Shown here: positions 35,878-44,609 of the stretch, piece after piece
Layout of the letters: every line of letters starts with the position of its first letter
Numbering within the stretch: position 1 is the first letter of the stretch
Assembly: GCF_051131155.1 (NCBI RefSeq)
Contig: NZ_CP159508.1
Location: 682,001 to 746,000, forward strand
DNA length: 64,000 nt
Direction: 5' to 3'
DNA from: Pseudanabaena minima
GTDB taxonomy: Bacteria; Cyanobacteriota; Cyanobacteriia; Pseudanabaenales; Pseudanabaenaceae
Program-made: the position numbers and the translations under genes
The notes under the pieces: generated by a model
Database searches by the model: none
Seen by the model: the letters and a program-made list of their open reading frames with translations, nothing else
Told to the model about the DNA's origin: nothing

Positions 35878-36600
35878 CTAAACTGCTAGGAATTTCTGAA
35901 TGACTTCGTTACTGAGTTCTGAAGTTTTTCCAGAGGCGACAATGCCGCCTTTTTGCATGGCGTAATACCAATCAGCTTGGCGGACAAAGTGCAAATGCTG
36001 CTCCACAAGTAGGATCGAAATCCCAGTAGTTGCAACAATATGCTTAACTGCTGCTTCAATTTCGAGAATAATTGAAGGTTGAATTCCTTCCGTTGGTTCA
36101 TCAAGAATTAATAATCTAGGCTGTCCCATCAACGCACGGGCGATCGCTAACTGTTGTTGTTGACCGCCGCTAAGGTCGCCGCCCATCCGATTGAGCATTG
36201 ATTTCAACACTGGGAATAACTCGTATACCATATCCAAAAGATTTTGGCGGACGGCAGGTGTAACAGGACGCGATTCTAAACCAAGCAAGAGATTTTCTCT
36301 AACTGTCATACGGGGCATCACTTCCCGACCTTGAGGCACATAGCCCACACCCATTCTGGCGCGTTGATCGGGAGTAAATTGAGTGATTTCTTTTCCAAAA
36401 AAGGAAACATCGCCCTGTCTAGGTTTTAGTAATCCCATAATTGTTTTTAACAGAGTGGTTTTACCGACACCATTGCGCCCAATTAAGCAGACCATTTTGC
36501 CAGAAGCAACACCCATATCTACATTACGAAGAATATGGCTTTCACCATAATAAACATTGAGATTATTAATTTGTAAAATCGGATCGTAAGTTTCTTCCAT
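35878..36600 (-). CDS. urtE: Urea ABC transporter ATP-binding protein UrtE
   Basis: Second ATPase of the high-affinity urea importer, cytosolic face of the inner membrane. LivF-like protein with Walker A GRNGVGKTT, Q-loop VGYVPQGREVMP, signature LSGGQQQQLAIARALM, Walker B LLILDEPTEGIQP and switch His in LLVEQHL. Length 240 is normal. It is last in the urtABCDE series, 237 bp after urtD; that gap contains a family B repeat and heptamer repeats, so its expression may be partly separate. Confidence 0.96.
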   Translation of the reverse strand: MEETYDPILQINNLNVYYGESHILRNVDMGVASGKMVCLIGRNGVGKTTLLKTIMGLLKPRQGDVSFFGKEITQFTPDQRARMGVGYVPQGREVMPRMTVRENLLLGLESRPVTPAVRQNLLDMVYELFPVLKSMLNRMGGDLSGGQQQQLAIARALMGQPRLLILDEPTEGIQPSIILEIEAAVKHIVATTGISILLVEQHLHFVRQADWYYAMQKGGIVASGKTSELSNEVIQKFLAV

Positions 36601-36615
36601 AGATTACCTCTGCTT

Positions 36616-36722
36616 TAATACCAATTCACGAAAGTGTGACAACACTTTTGCGAATTAAAAACTAAACCCAGTAAGGGTTTTTAAAACTCGAAATGGCTAC
36701 GCCATTTTGAGTTTTGGTATAA
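36616..36722. repeat. Repeat family B, copy 1 (107 bp)
   Basis: It begins TAATACCAATTCACGAAAGT and ends TTTTGGTATAA, with two internal hairpins. Copies lie at 51194-51300 (same orientation) and 55425-55531 (reverse), and a partial one at 9949-10016. Confidence 0.85.
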
Positions 36723-36727
36723 ATTGG

Positions 36728-36834
36728 CTATTAGCTGTTAGCTATTAGTCTTTAGCTGTTAGCTATTAAATTCGTCAATTACCAATCACCAATTCCCAAT
36801 CACCAAAAGCTAAAAGCTAAAAGCTAAAAGCTAA
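36728..36834. repeat. Heptamer repeats (TTAGCTN / AAAAGCT)
   Basis: The left block repeats TTAGCTGTTAGCTATTA twice. The right block (36805-36834) has four tandem AAAAGCT units. The blocks are roughly inverted copies, separated by a CCAATCACCAATTCCC-like stretch. This is like the short tandem repeats known in cyanobacteria. Confidence 0.85.
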
Positions 36835-36837
36835 TCG

Positions 36838-37590
36838 CTAATGCTCTTCTTCCTGTTGTCCCAAATAAACTTCAATGACTCGTGGATCGTTCTGCACTTC
36901 TTCAAAATTGCCTTCGCAAAGTACGCTACCTTGATGCAAGACTGTTACCTTCCGCGCAATTTGACGTACAAACTCCATATCATGCTCAATGACGATGATG
37001 GAATGAGTTTCTGCTAGTGACATCAAAAGTTCACCCGTTTTTTCTGTCTCTTCATCAGTCAAACCTGCAACGGGTTCGTCCACTAGCAATAGGTCAGGAG
37101 ACTGGGCAATCAACATGCCGATTTCTAGCCATTGTTTTTCACCATGCGATAGAAACTCAGCTTTCATTTCTGACTTATTGATCAGTCCGATCGTCCTCAA
37201 AAGATCATTGACCTTTTGCTTTTCTACTACTGATGGTGGTTTAAACAATGTAGAGAAGACATTTTTGTTGGGATTGCTAGCTAGCTCTAAGTTCTCTCTG
37301 GGCGTGAGATTAAGGTATACGCGAGGTGTTTGAAACTTTCTCCCCACACCCATTCTGGCAATTTTATGTTCAGAAAGCGATCGCGTATTTTTGCCTTTAA
37401 ATCTGACTTGACCCAGAGTAGGTTTTACCTTGCCAGTAATCACATCTAGGAATGTAGTTTTACCTGCGCCGTTTGGACCAATGATTACTCTTAGCTCACC
37501 CTGTTCCATATCAAAGTTCAAGTTATTGATAGCTTTAAACCCATCAAAACTAACGGTAACATCTTCAATTTCTAGGATTTTCCCTTTCAC
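36838..37590 (-). CDS. urtD: Urea ABC transporter ATP-binding protein UrtD
   Basis: First ATPase of the urea importer (LivG-like). Walker A is IIGPNGAGKTTFLDVITG. The signature is altered, as is usual for UrtD, to LSHGEKQWLEIGMLI; Walker B is LLLVDEPVAGLTDEE and the switch His is in IVIEHDMEFV. Length 250. The start is a GTG at 37590, inside the end of urtC; the overlap of 26 bp implies coupled translation. Confidence 0.95.
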   Translation of the reverse strand: MKGKILEIEDVTVSFDGFKAINNLNFDMEQGELRVIIGPNGAGKTTFLDVITGKVKPTLGQVRFKGKNTRSLSEHKIARMGVGRKFQTPRVYLNLTPRENLELASNPNKNVFSTLFKPPSVVEKQKVNDLLRTIGLINKSEMKAEFLSHGEKQWLEIGMLIAQSPDLLLVDEPVAGLTDEETEKTGELLMSLAETHSIIVIEHDMEFVRQIARKVTVLHQGSVLCEGNFEEVQNDPRVIEVYLGQQEEEH

Positions 37591-38761
37591 TTTGCACCTC
37601 TGGATCTAACTCAAGACTGGGATATGTAACTGTCGGTCTGCCAAAAAAGATTCTCTTAAATAGCAATACGCCACTAGTGCGACACCATCCGACTAAACCA
37701 TCGGGCAATACCATGACCACAATCAAGAACATTGCACCTTGGAAGAATAGCCAAATTTCAGGAAATTGTTCACTCAGCAAGCTCTTAGCAAAGTTAACTA
37801 AAATTGTGCCAATTAATGCCCCGATCAATGTAGCGCGACCACCTACAGCTACCCAAATCACCATTTCAATGGAAAGAGCAATATCCATTGACTTTGGGGA
37901 AATAATTCCAGTTTGAGGTGTAAATAATGCTCCGCCAATGCCTGCTAAAACGGCTGAGATCGCAAAGACTAATACCTTAAAACCTGTGGGATCATAGCCA
38001 GAGAAGCGAGCGCGATTTTCATCATCTCTCAAAGCTACTAACAAGCGTCCGAATCTACCACTAGTTAGCCATCGACAAAGTGCATAGGCTAGTCCTAAAA
38101 AGACCACAGTTAAGATGTAAAAGACTCTTTGGGTTTCAGGAGCATTGATATCGTAGCCAAAAATGGTCTTGAAATCAGTCAGTCCATTTGTGCCATTGAT
38201 CAGTTGCTGCTGTCCATTGAAGAAGTTGAAAAAGATAATCGTAGTAGCTTGAGTAAGGATTGAGAAATATACACCACGAATCCTATTTCTGAATACTAAG
38301 TATCCTAAAACTGCTCCAACGATCGCAGGAATTAAGATGATCGCTAAAACAGTAAATTGGAACGAAAAAAACGGTTCCCAGAGGGCAGGAAGTTTAGTAA
38401 TTCCATACAGAGGCATAAATGCAGGTAATTTCTCAGTGGCATCGGCAGGGAATTGCAGTTTTAAGTGCATCGCGAGAGCGTATCCTCCTAAGCCAAAAAA
38501 CACCCCATGACCTAGACTCAAAAGTCCAGTAAATCCCCAGATCAGATCAATTCCTAGGGCAACAATCGCCAAAGCTAAAAATCGACCTAACATGGTGATT
38601 CTAAATGCTTGACCAGTTGCACTAAAAATTGTGGGAACCACAAAAATAAGTATCATTGCGATCGCTAAGCCAACCGCAACTTCAATCCCTAGCGATCGCC
38701 AGTTCTTCTGAGAAGTCAATGGAGTTGGAATATTTTTAGGAATATCTTCTATCATGCTCAT
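37565..38761 (-). CDS. urtC: Urea ABC transporter permease UrtC
   Basis: LivM-like inner-membrane permease forming the channel with UrtB. About ten transmembrane helices; family motifs ALGIDLIWGFTGLLSLGHGV and FFGLGGYALAMHL near residue 80, and VAVGGRATLIGALIGTILVN near 310. Length 398 is normal. The N-terminal 25 residues are soluble; an alternative ATG lies two codons in. It overlaps urtD by 26 bp and lies 30 bp after urtB. Confidence 0.96.
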   Translation of the reverse strand: MSMIEDIPKNIPTPLTSQKNWRSLGIEVAVGLAIAMILIFVVPTIFSATGQAFRITMLGRFLALAIVALGIDLIWGFTGLLSLGHGVFFGLGGYALAMHLKLQFPADATEKLPAFMPLYGITKLPALWEPFFSFQFTVLAIILIPAIVGAVLGYLVFRNRIRGVYFSILTQATTIIFFNFFNGQQQLINGTNGLTDFKTIFGYDINAPETQRVFYILTVVFLGLAYALCRWLTSGRFGRLLVALRDDENRARFSGYDPTGFKVLVFAISAVLAGIGGALFTPQTGIISPKSMDIALSIEMVIWVAVGGRATLIGALIGTILVNFAKSLLSEQFPEIWLFFQGAMFLIVVMVLPDGLVGWCRTSGVLLFKRIFFGRPTVTYPSLELDPEVQSERENPRN

Positions 38762-38791
38762 TTGTCTATTACAGGCTGATGTTCAGGACTC

Positions 38792-39961
38792 TTACAACTC
38801 TACTGATCGACCTTTTTGAGGGAACATACCCGCAGGTTTATATTGCAAGAAGGCAACAATCGCAAGGAAAAGCAATACCTTTGCCATGCTGGTAGTACCA
38901 AAGAAAGTAAAAAATCCCGCTACGGGACTTTGTGCACCAAACAAAGTTACAAAGGTTTGTGAACCAAATAGATAGCTGGTGATACCAATTGCCATAGCTG
39001 CTGCAATGCTTCCAACTAACTTACCAACACCGCCAACTACAACCACCATAAAAGTATCAACGATGTAGTTTTGACCAGTATTCGGACCAACTGAGCCAAG
39101 GAAACTAACTGCACAGCCCGCAACCCCAGCAAGTCCAGAACCAAGGGAAAAAGTAAGTGCGTCAACAGTTTTAGTAGGAATCCCTAGACAAGAACTCATC
39201 TGGCGGTTTTGCATAACTGCACGAATGCGTAAACCCCAAGGCGATTTCTCTAAAAATAGGTAGATACTAATTACACAAATAATTGTCAGGGCAATGATAA
39301 ACAATCGAACATAGGGAAATTGGATTGAACCAATTTGCATACCACCGCGTAACCACTTTGGCGCTGTTACATCTACATTCTGCGCTCCAAACCAAGGCTG
39401 AGTTACCACAATCTTATAGGTCTGAGCCATTAATACAGCTACAGTACCTGAAATAGCTAGAGACAGAGGCAGGAGAATCGCGATCGCCCAGTTACGAATA
39501 GATTCCCAATTTGGTCTTTTCTGAAGAAACCAGACACCAACAAAATACAGAATGCTAAAAACTACTAAACCAGCCAAGATAACCCAATTGACGCTACGGA
39601 CAAATTGTTGAAATATAAGGCTCACGCCCCAAGTCGCTAAAAGCGTCTCAAGCGGTCGTCCATATAGATGACGAATCACTCCTTTTTCCAAGAGAAATCC
39701 AATCCCTGCGGTCACTAGAAAAGCAGCAATTAGTGCGGCAAAAACATAAAAATCTGTCCAAGGTTCTCCCAACTTTTTGAAGCCATTCTGCACTACAAAA
39801 GTCGTATAAGCTCCAAACATCATCAGTTCGCCATGAGCCATATTAATTACGCCCATCAAACCAAATACGATCGCCAAGCCTAGTGCAGCCAGTAACAAAA
39901 CAGAACCTGTACTAATGCCGTTAAATACTCCTTGAAGAAGTTGAAGAAGATTCTCTGTCAT
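38792..39961 (-). CDS. urtB: Urea ABC transporter permease UrtB
   Basis: LivH-like permease of the urea importer, pairing with UrtC. The N-terminal part has LLQGVFNGISTGSVLLLAAL and FGLMGVINMAHGELMMFGAY, hallmark of the family. The C-terminal part has GLAGVAGCAVSFLGSVGPNT and VVVVGGVGKLVGSI. Length 389 is normal, with about nine to ten helices. It follows urtA after 137 bp that contain a strong hairpin, likely lowering permease expression relative to the binding protein. Confidence 0.96.
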   Translation of the reverse strand: MTENLLQLLQGVFNGISTGSVLLLAALGLAIVFGLMGVINMAHGELMMFGAYTTFVVQNGFKKLGEPWTDFYVFAALIAAFLVTAGIGFLLEKGVIRHLYGRPLETLLATWGVSLIFQQFVRSVNWVILAGLVVFSILYFVGVWFLQKRPNWESIRNWAIAILLPLSLAISGTVAVLMAQTYKIVVTQPWFGAQNVDVTAPKWLRGGMQIGSIQFPYVRLFIIALTIICVISIYLFLEKSPWGLRIRAVMQNRQMSSCLGIPTKTVDALTFSLGSGLAGVAGCAVSFLGSVGPNTGQNYIVDTFMVVVVGGVGKLVGSIAAAMAIGITSYLFGSQTFVTLFGAQSPVAGFFTFFGTTSMAKVLLFLAIVAFLQYKPAGMFPQKGRSVEL

Positions 39962-40005
39962 GTTTCTATCAACATTATTTATCAGTATTCGGTATTGAAA
40001 TTAAT

Positions 40006-40053
40006 AGTACAAAGTGTAGAGGCAATCCATGAATTGCCTCTACACTTTGTACT
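40006..40053. promoter_or_regulatory. Hairpin between urtA and urtB (possible attenuator or processing site)
   Basis: Twenty-one-bp arms (AGTACAAAGTGTAGAGGCAA-T) around CCATGA. Its inner part resembles the 30273-30300 palindrome. A binding-protein gene followed by a hairpin commonly gives more of that protein than of the permease; this is inference here. Confidence 0.75.
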
Positions 40054-40098
40054 TAATGCATAAGTCTTAAGCTTTCAAACCCTTAGGCAAACAGAAGC

Positions 40099-41442
40099 TT
40101 ATGCCTTCTTAAATTTGCCACCTTTAGCTTTGTCAGAGTAATCGCAGTAGTAGCCTTTAGTTTCTGCAACAAATTGGTTCCAAGGTAGTGGAGCCACTGC
40201 TTCTTTGGTTTCGTTGACGATCTTGAACTGACCATCGGCTGTAACTTCACCAATACGCACAAACTTGGAAAGGTGATGGCTATTTTCCATTGTAACCTTA
40301 CCTTCAGGAGCATCAAAGGTTTGACCAAGAGCCGCCATTCTCACTGCTTCGAGATCGTCTGCTTTACCTGCTTTCTTGACAGCTTGTGCCCAAATATTGA
40401 CAGCAATATAGCCAGCTTCCATTGGATCGTTGGTAACGCGATCTGCGCCATACTTAGCTTTGAAGGCTTCTACAAACTTCTTGTTGACTGGATTGTCAAC
40501 AGTCATGAAGTAGTTCCAAGCTGCATAGTGGCCCTTCAGGAATTCAGGACCGATCGCCTTAACTTCTTCTTCAGCGATACTGACAGACATCGAAGGATAT
40601 TTATCTGCGGTTAGACCAGCACCTTGCATCTGTTTAAAGAAGGCAACGTTACTATCACCATTGAGTGAGTTGTAGATTACACCACCATTTGGCAAAGCTT
40701 GTTTAATTTTGGAAATGATTGGGGTTACTTCTGAGTTACCCAGTGGCAAATAATCTTCACCAACTACCTTGCCACCCAAGGCTTCTAATTGAGCCTTAAT
40801 GATTGTATTAGCAGTACGAGGGAATACATAGTCAGAGCCAACTAGGAAGAATTCTTTGCCCTTGTTCTTGAGTAACCACTCTACAGAAGGTTCAATCTGT
40901 TGGTTTGGCGCAGCACCAGTGTAGAAAATATTCTTCGAGCATTCTTGTCCTTCATATTGGACAGGATAGAAGAGTAAATGATCCTTAGATTCAAATACTG
41001 GTAGTACTGCTTTGCGACTTGCTGAAGTCCAACATCCAAATACAACTACGACCTTGTCTTGGTCAATCAATTTCTTGGCTTTTTCAGCAAATGTCGGCCA
41101 GTCGGAAGCTCCATCTTCAACGATCGCTTCAATTTGCTTACCTAGTACACCACCAGCCTTGTTAATTTCTTCGATCGCAAGTTGAGTTGCGTCTACAAGG
41201 CTCTTCTCACTGATCGCCATAGTGCCACTCAAAGAGTGCAAAATACCAACCTTAATCGTGCCACCACTAGCTGCGGCTGTGCTTGTGGCTGTAGGTGATG
41301 CAGCAGTGGTTGCAGCAGTAGTTGCAGCGGTGGTTGGGGTGGCTGTTGGGGTAGCTGGAGCACAAGCCTTGATCAGGCTACTAATTCCAAGTGCAGCAGA
41401 GCCATAAACGATGAACTTACGACGATTCATTCTCTTACTCAT
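40099..41442 (-). CDS. urtA: Urea ABC transporter substrate-binding protein UrtA
   Basis: Periplasmic urea/amide receptor. The N-terminus MNRRKFIVYGSAALGISSLI is a Tat-type signal, followed by a lipobox ending in AC (about residue 28), so it is probably a membrane-anchored lipoprotein. A Thr/Ala-rich spacer (about 30-60) leads to the LivK-like domain: IKVGILHSLSGTMAISE, IEAIVEDGASDWPTFAEKA, FGCWTSASRKAVLPVFE, LLFYPVQYEGQECS. Length 447. It is first in urtABCDE, preceded by an NtcA-type box about 146 nt upstream. An alternative ATG at 41430 would shorten the signal by four residues. Confidence 0.97.
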   Translation of the reverse strand: MSKRMNRRKFIVYGSAALGISSLIKACAPATPTATPTTAATTAATTAASPTATSTAAASGGTIKVGILHSLSGTMAISEKSLVDATQLAIEEINKAGGVLGKQIEAIVEDGASDWPTFAEKAKKLIDQDKVVVVFGCWTSASRKAVLPVFESKDHLLFYPVQYEGQECSKNIFYTGAAPNQQIEPSVEWLLKNKGKEFFLVGSDYVFPRTANTIIKAQLEALGGKVVGEDYLPLGNSEVTPIISKIKQALPNGGVIYNSLNGDSNVAFFKQMQGAGLTADKYPSMSVSIAEEEVKAIGPEFLKGHYAAWNYFMTVDNPVNKKFVEAFKAKYGADRVTNDPMEAGYIAVNIWAQAVKKAGKADDLEAVRMAALGQTFDAPEGKVTMENSHHLSKFVRIGEVTADGQFKIVNETKEAVAPLPWNQFVAETKGYYCDYSDKAKGGKFKKA

Positions 41443-42019
41443 TAACCTTTAACGCCTCCAAACTATTGAATTCTATTAAAAAAATTGACTTAACAATCTT
41501 AGGATGGAGGTTAAACCTCACTCCTCTCACACTGATCAATCAAAGATGATAGCTTCACAATCCTGATATAGTTAACCTCAATAGGTTGTATCACAGAATA
41601 CTTTTTTTGACCATTACTTTTCTGATAATTCGCTTTTAAAAGCGTTTGCGATTGAATAAAGTAACTAAACTTATTAATAATTTTGTTCCACAGTTTTTTT
41701 CAATAATTTTTAATAAAAAGTTTATTTTTTGATTCATTGTCAATACCAAACTGTTGTGAGTAGTTAAGTTTCGATAAATCAAAACTCATATTTTCTTGAT
41801 GTTCACTGGTTATTTGGATATTCAAAGATATTCTTAGAGAGGCTTTTATCCAGAAACATTTAGATCATTTTTGTCCCATTTAGCCCCATTTACGAATGCA
41901 AAGCGAAAAATGCAAAGCGGCTACGACACTCTATAGCAATTTATGCTCAATCTCTGGTGGATCGGTGAATCAGTAATTGCTGTATGTCTTGGTAATAAGA
42001 TTTTATACAAAGGAGAAGT
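41443..42019. other. Divergent regulatory gap upstream of urtA
   Basis: 577 bp without a gene. It carries the NtcA-type box described separately and is A/T-rich, with runs of T near 41690-41730. There is no long palindrome, unlike most other gaps. Confidence 0.7.
41588..41601. promoter_or_regulatory. NtcA-type binding site upstream of urtA
   Basis: GTATCACAGAATAC matches the consensus GTA-N8-TAC exactly. It is about 146 nt upstream of the urtA ATG. Reading toward urtA, a TATATC hexamer follows 17 nt later, less than the usual 22-23 nt to the -10 element, so the exact promoter is uncertain. NtcA control of urt genes is established in other cyanobacteria. Confidence 0.72.
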
Positions 42020-42025
42020 TTGATC

Positions 42026-42709
42026 GTGTCGGAAACTCAGCAAAAGCTAAATGATCCTTCCGTTACAGTAACGATCGCTCGACGAGTTAAACCAGAATGT
42101 AAGGCAGAATTTGAAGCCTTTTTAACTGGAGTTACCAATGCTTGCGGACAATTTTCTGGCTATCTGGGCAGTAATGTTTTTCGTCCTGTCAATGTCGATG
42201 ATCCAGAGTATCGCATCATTTTTAAGTTTGATCGTCTGAGCAATTTACGGCATTGGGAAGCTTCAGCCGAGCGTCAGTACTGGTTTGCGATCGCCGAACC
42301 ACTTACGATTAGTCCGCCCCAGATTCAGGTACTAACTGGCTTAGAAACTTGGTTTACGCTACCAGGAAAACCCACAATTACACCACCACCTAGGTTCAAA
42401 ATGGCTTTAGTAACTTGGTTGGCTGTATTCCCCTTAATTACAACTATTTCTATAATTTTTCAACGTTTTTTGGTGATACTGCCTCTAGTTTTGCGCGTGG
42501 CATTCGTAACAGCGATCGCTGTGCCAACGATGACTTATCTTCTTATGCCACAGGTGACAAGATTATTTGCATGGTGGCTTTATCCTGTTACAGAAATAAC
42601 TCCATCAACAAAAGATGTTGTCCCTGCGATCGCGGACAATTCCTCAGCTATTCCTCTACCTGATTTACAATCTACTACCCTAGAAGAAAAACAACTGATA
42701 CCAAATTGA
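42026..42709 (+). CDS. ABM-domain protein with two membrane helices (paralogue 1)
   Basis: The N-terminal 110 residues form an antibiotic-biosynthesis-monooxygenase-like (ABM, dimeric alpha-beta barrel) domain: VTVTIARRVKPECKAEFEAF, QFSGYLGSNVFRP, RIIFKFDRLSNLRHWEAS and LETWFTLP. Two hydrophobic helices follow (about residues 131-160 and 165-185) and then a short acidic tail. The same layout is found in the protein at 48941-49537. The ABM fold binds small hydrophobic ligands or haem; function here is unknown. GTG at 42026 is 10 nt after AGGAG; a TTG at 42020 is the other candidate. Possibly a stress or quinone-linked membrane protein. Confidence 0.8.
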   Translation: MSETQQKLNDPSVTVTIARRVKPECKAEFEAFLTGVTNACGQFSGYLGSNVFRPVNVDDPEYRIIFKFDRLSNLRHWEASAERQYWFAIAEPLTISPPQIQVLTGLETWFTLPGKPTITPPPRFKMALVTWLAVFPLITTISIIFQRFLVILPLVLRVAFVTAIAVPTMTYLLMPQVTRLFAWWLYPVTEITPSTKDVVPAIADNSSAIPLPDLQSTTLEEKQLIPN

Positions 42710-42730
42710 AGAATTTAGGAAATGACAACC

Positions 42731-42789
42731 AAAGCAAGAAATTTTTGAAAAGTTTTGCTTTGCAAAACTTTTCAAAAATTTCTTGCTTT
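42731..42789. repeat. 28-bp-arm perfect palindrome, GCNNNGC-centred
   Basis: Two 28-nt arms (first 20 nt AAAGCAAGAAATTTTTGAAA) pair perfectly around TTT, centre GCTTTGC. It lies in the 214-bp gap before nadB. Confidence 0.9.
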
Positions 42790-42923
42790 GAGTTGCTCGG
42801 TAATAGCTGTAAGTAAACCATTGAAACGGGTTTGAGATTTTAGCCTGCACTCTTAGAGCAGGACTGCGTAAGTCCAAGATCTAATGGGATAATATTCATT
42901 AATTGATAAGTTGGCTTTACTTG

Positions 42924-44516
42924 ATGAACCAAACAAGGTTTGATGCTTTAATCATCGGCAGCGGAGCTGCTGGACTTTATACTGCCCTGCGACTCGCAGA
43001 CCTAGCACCAAACTGGCAGATTGGTTTAGTGACTAAAGATAACTTGTCAACTTCAGCTAGTGATTGGGCGCAGGGTGGAATTGCCGCAGTTGTTGATAAA
43101 GATGATGCTCCCCAATTTCATGGCAAAGATACCTTAATTGCTGGTGTGGGCTTGTGTGAAGTCGAGGCAGTAGATGTATTAGTTAATGCTGCGCCTCGCC
43201 AAATTCAGAACCTAATCGCCTTAGGAGTTGATTTTGATCGCACTGAAGACGGTAGCCTTGCCTTAACTTTAGAAGCAGCTCACTCCAAACGCAGGGTATT
43301 GCACTCAGCAGATACTACAGGTCGAGCGCTAGTATCTAAGCTTGCGGCAGCCGTATTACAAAATCCTAGCATTCAAGTTTTAAGTCAAACCCTAGTTTTA
43401 GATCTCTACATGCAACAGGGGCGCTGCGGTGGTGTTTTTTATCTAGAAGAAAATCAAGAAATAGGTTGCTTAATTTCGCCAGTAGTAGTTTTGGCAACAG
43501 GTGGCGGCGCTCAGGTATTTTCGCAAAATACCAATCCGCCCTCAAGTACAGGTGATGGTGTGGCGATCGCTTGGCGAGCACGAGCCGTAATTCGGGATAT
43601 GGAATTTGTGCAGTTTCATCCCACAGCCCTTGCTTTACCCAATGCTCCAAGGTTTTTAATCAGTGAGGCGGTAAGGGGTGAAGGAGCGCATTTGATTGAT
43701 CATCAAGGCGATCGCTTTGCCTTTAATTATCATCCTCAAGGTGAACTGGCTCCTAGGGATGTGGTCAGTCGCGCTATATTTAACCATCTCCAGAAGACCC
43801 AAGAACCCACAGTATTTCTGGATTTACAGTCAATTTCTAGAGAGAGGATCGCCCATCGATTTCCTAATATCATCAAAATCTGTCAACAGTGGCAAATTGA
43901 TATTTTCTCCACCCCAATTCCTGTCACTCCAGCCGCTCACTATTGCATGGGAGGCATTGCCGTTGATTCTTATGGAGCTACTTCTATTGAGGGACTATAT
44001 GCAGTCGGCGAAACTGCTAGTACGGGTGTACATGGTGCTAATCGTTTAGCAAGTAATTCCCTATTAGAATGCTTCGTTTTTGGTGAACGATTAGCTGAAC
44101 AGGTATGTTCTCAAGCAACTCAGATTTTTAAGTCTCCGAAAGCGATCGCGCCCAAAATAGAAGATCATGGCAATTTGGTAACTATTCAAAATATTAAATC
44201 TGCAATTCAAAATCTAAGTTGGCAAGCTGCGGGCATCAGTCGATTTCAATCTGATTTAGAGATAGCCCTCACCCAAATCTGCACATGGCAAGCTGAGTTA
44301 GCTCAACTTGCCGAACCGTCACGTTTATGGATTGAAACTCGAAATTTGGCTGACTATGCTTATTTATTAGTGCGATCAGCTCTATTTCGTACCGAAAGTC
44401 GCGGCGCACATTTTCGTTCTGATTTTCCTGATCCTGATCCGAGTTGGCAGGTACACACAATTATCGAAGGTCAAGAGATCAGGCGATCGCCTACTTTGTC
44501 ACCCGTTGACCTCTAA
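42924..44516 (+). CDS. nadB: L-aspartate oxidase
   Basis: FAD enzyme oxidising L-aspartate to iminoaspartate, first step of NAD synthesis. The FAD motif IIGSGAAGLYTALRLAD is at the N-terminus; STSASDWAQGGIAAVV, HSADTTGRAL, VLATGGGAQVF and EFVQFHPTAL follow. The active-site segment EAVRGEGAHL and the C-terminal PAAHYCMGGI and GVHGANRLASNSLLECFVFG complete the family pattern. ATG at 42924 (MNQTRFDALI) gives 530 residues; a TTG at 42903 is seven codons upstream. The stop lies within a hairpin that ends the transcript. Confidence 0.96.
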   Translation: MNQTRFDALIIGSGAAGLYTALRLADLAPNWQIGLVTKDNLSTSASDWAQGGIAAVVDKDDAPQFHGKDTLIAGVGLCEVEAVDVLVNAAPRQIQNLIALGVDFDRTEDGSLALTLEAAHSKRRVLHSADTTGRALVSKLAAAVLQNPSIQVLSQTLVLDLYMQQGRCGGVFYLEENQEIGCLISPVVVLATGGGAQVFSQNTNPPSSTGDGVAIAWRARAVIRDMEFVQFHPTALALPNAPRFLISEAVRGEGAHLIDHQGDRFAFNYHPQGELAPRDVVSRAIFNHLQKTQEPTVFLDLQSISRERIAHRFPNIIKICQQWQIDIFSTPIPVTPAAHYCMGGIAVDSYGATSIEGLYAVGETASTGVHGANRLASNSLLECFVFGERLAEQVCSQATQIFKSPKAIAPKIEDHGNLVTIQNIKSAIQNLSWQAAGISRFQSDLEIALTQICTWQAELAQLAEPSRLWIETRNLADYAYLLVRSALFRTESRGAHFRSDFPDPDPSWQVHTIIEGQEIRRSPTLSPVDL

Positions 44517-44560
44517 AAGATAAAAGCGGCTCGATGCGCCGCTTTTATCTTTTAGAGGTC
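44508..44560. terminator. Bidirectional terminator at the nadB stop
   Basis: Twenty-three-bp perfect arms (GACCTCTAAAAGATAAAAGC-GGC) around TCGATGC. The left arm includes the last nadB codons. It separates nadB from the convergent CO2 hydration gene. Confidence 0.88.
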
Positions 44561-44609
44561 TTTTTTAGGGATAGGCGGTTTTGCCGTGCATCCCAATCCC
44601 TAATTGGTG

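Noticed and set aside
40083..40328. 81-codon frame overlapping the 3' part of urtA
   Set aside because: Alternative frame of urtA with no start signal of its own.
41222..41407. Ala/Val-rich frame opposite the urtA N-terminus
   Set aside because: Antisense shadow of the Thr/Ala-rich spacer of UrtA.
41515..41535. ACTCCTCTCACAC after a short GAGG/CCTC stem, resembling the Yfr1 small RNA motif ACUCCUCACAC
   Set aside because: Two extra bases interrupt the motif and there is no 3' stem with a T-tract; likely chance in the urtA upstream region.
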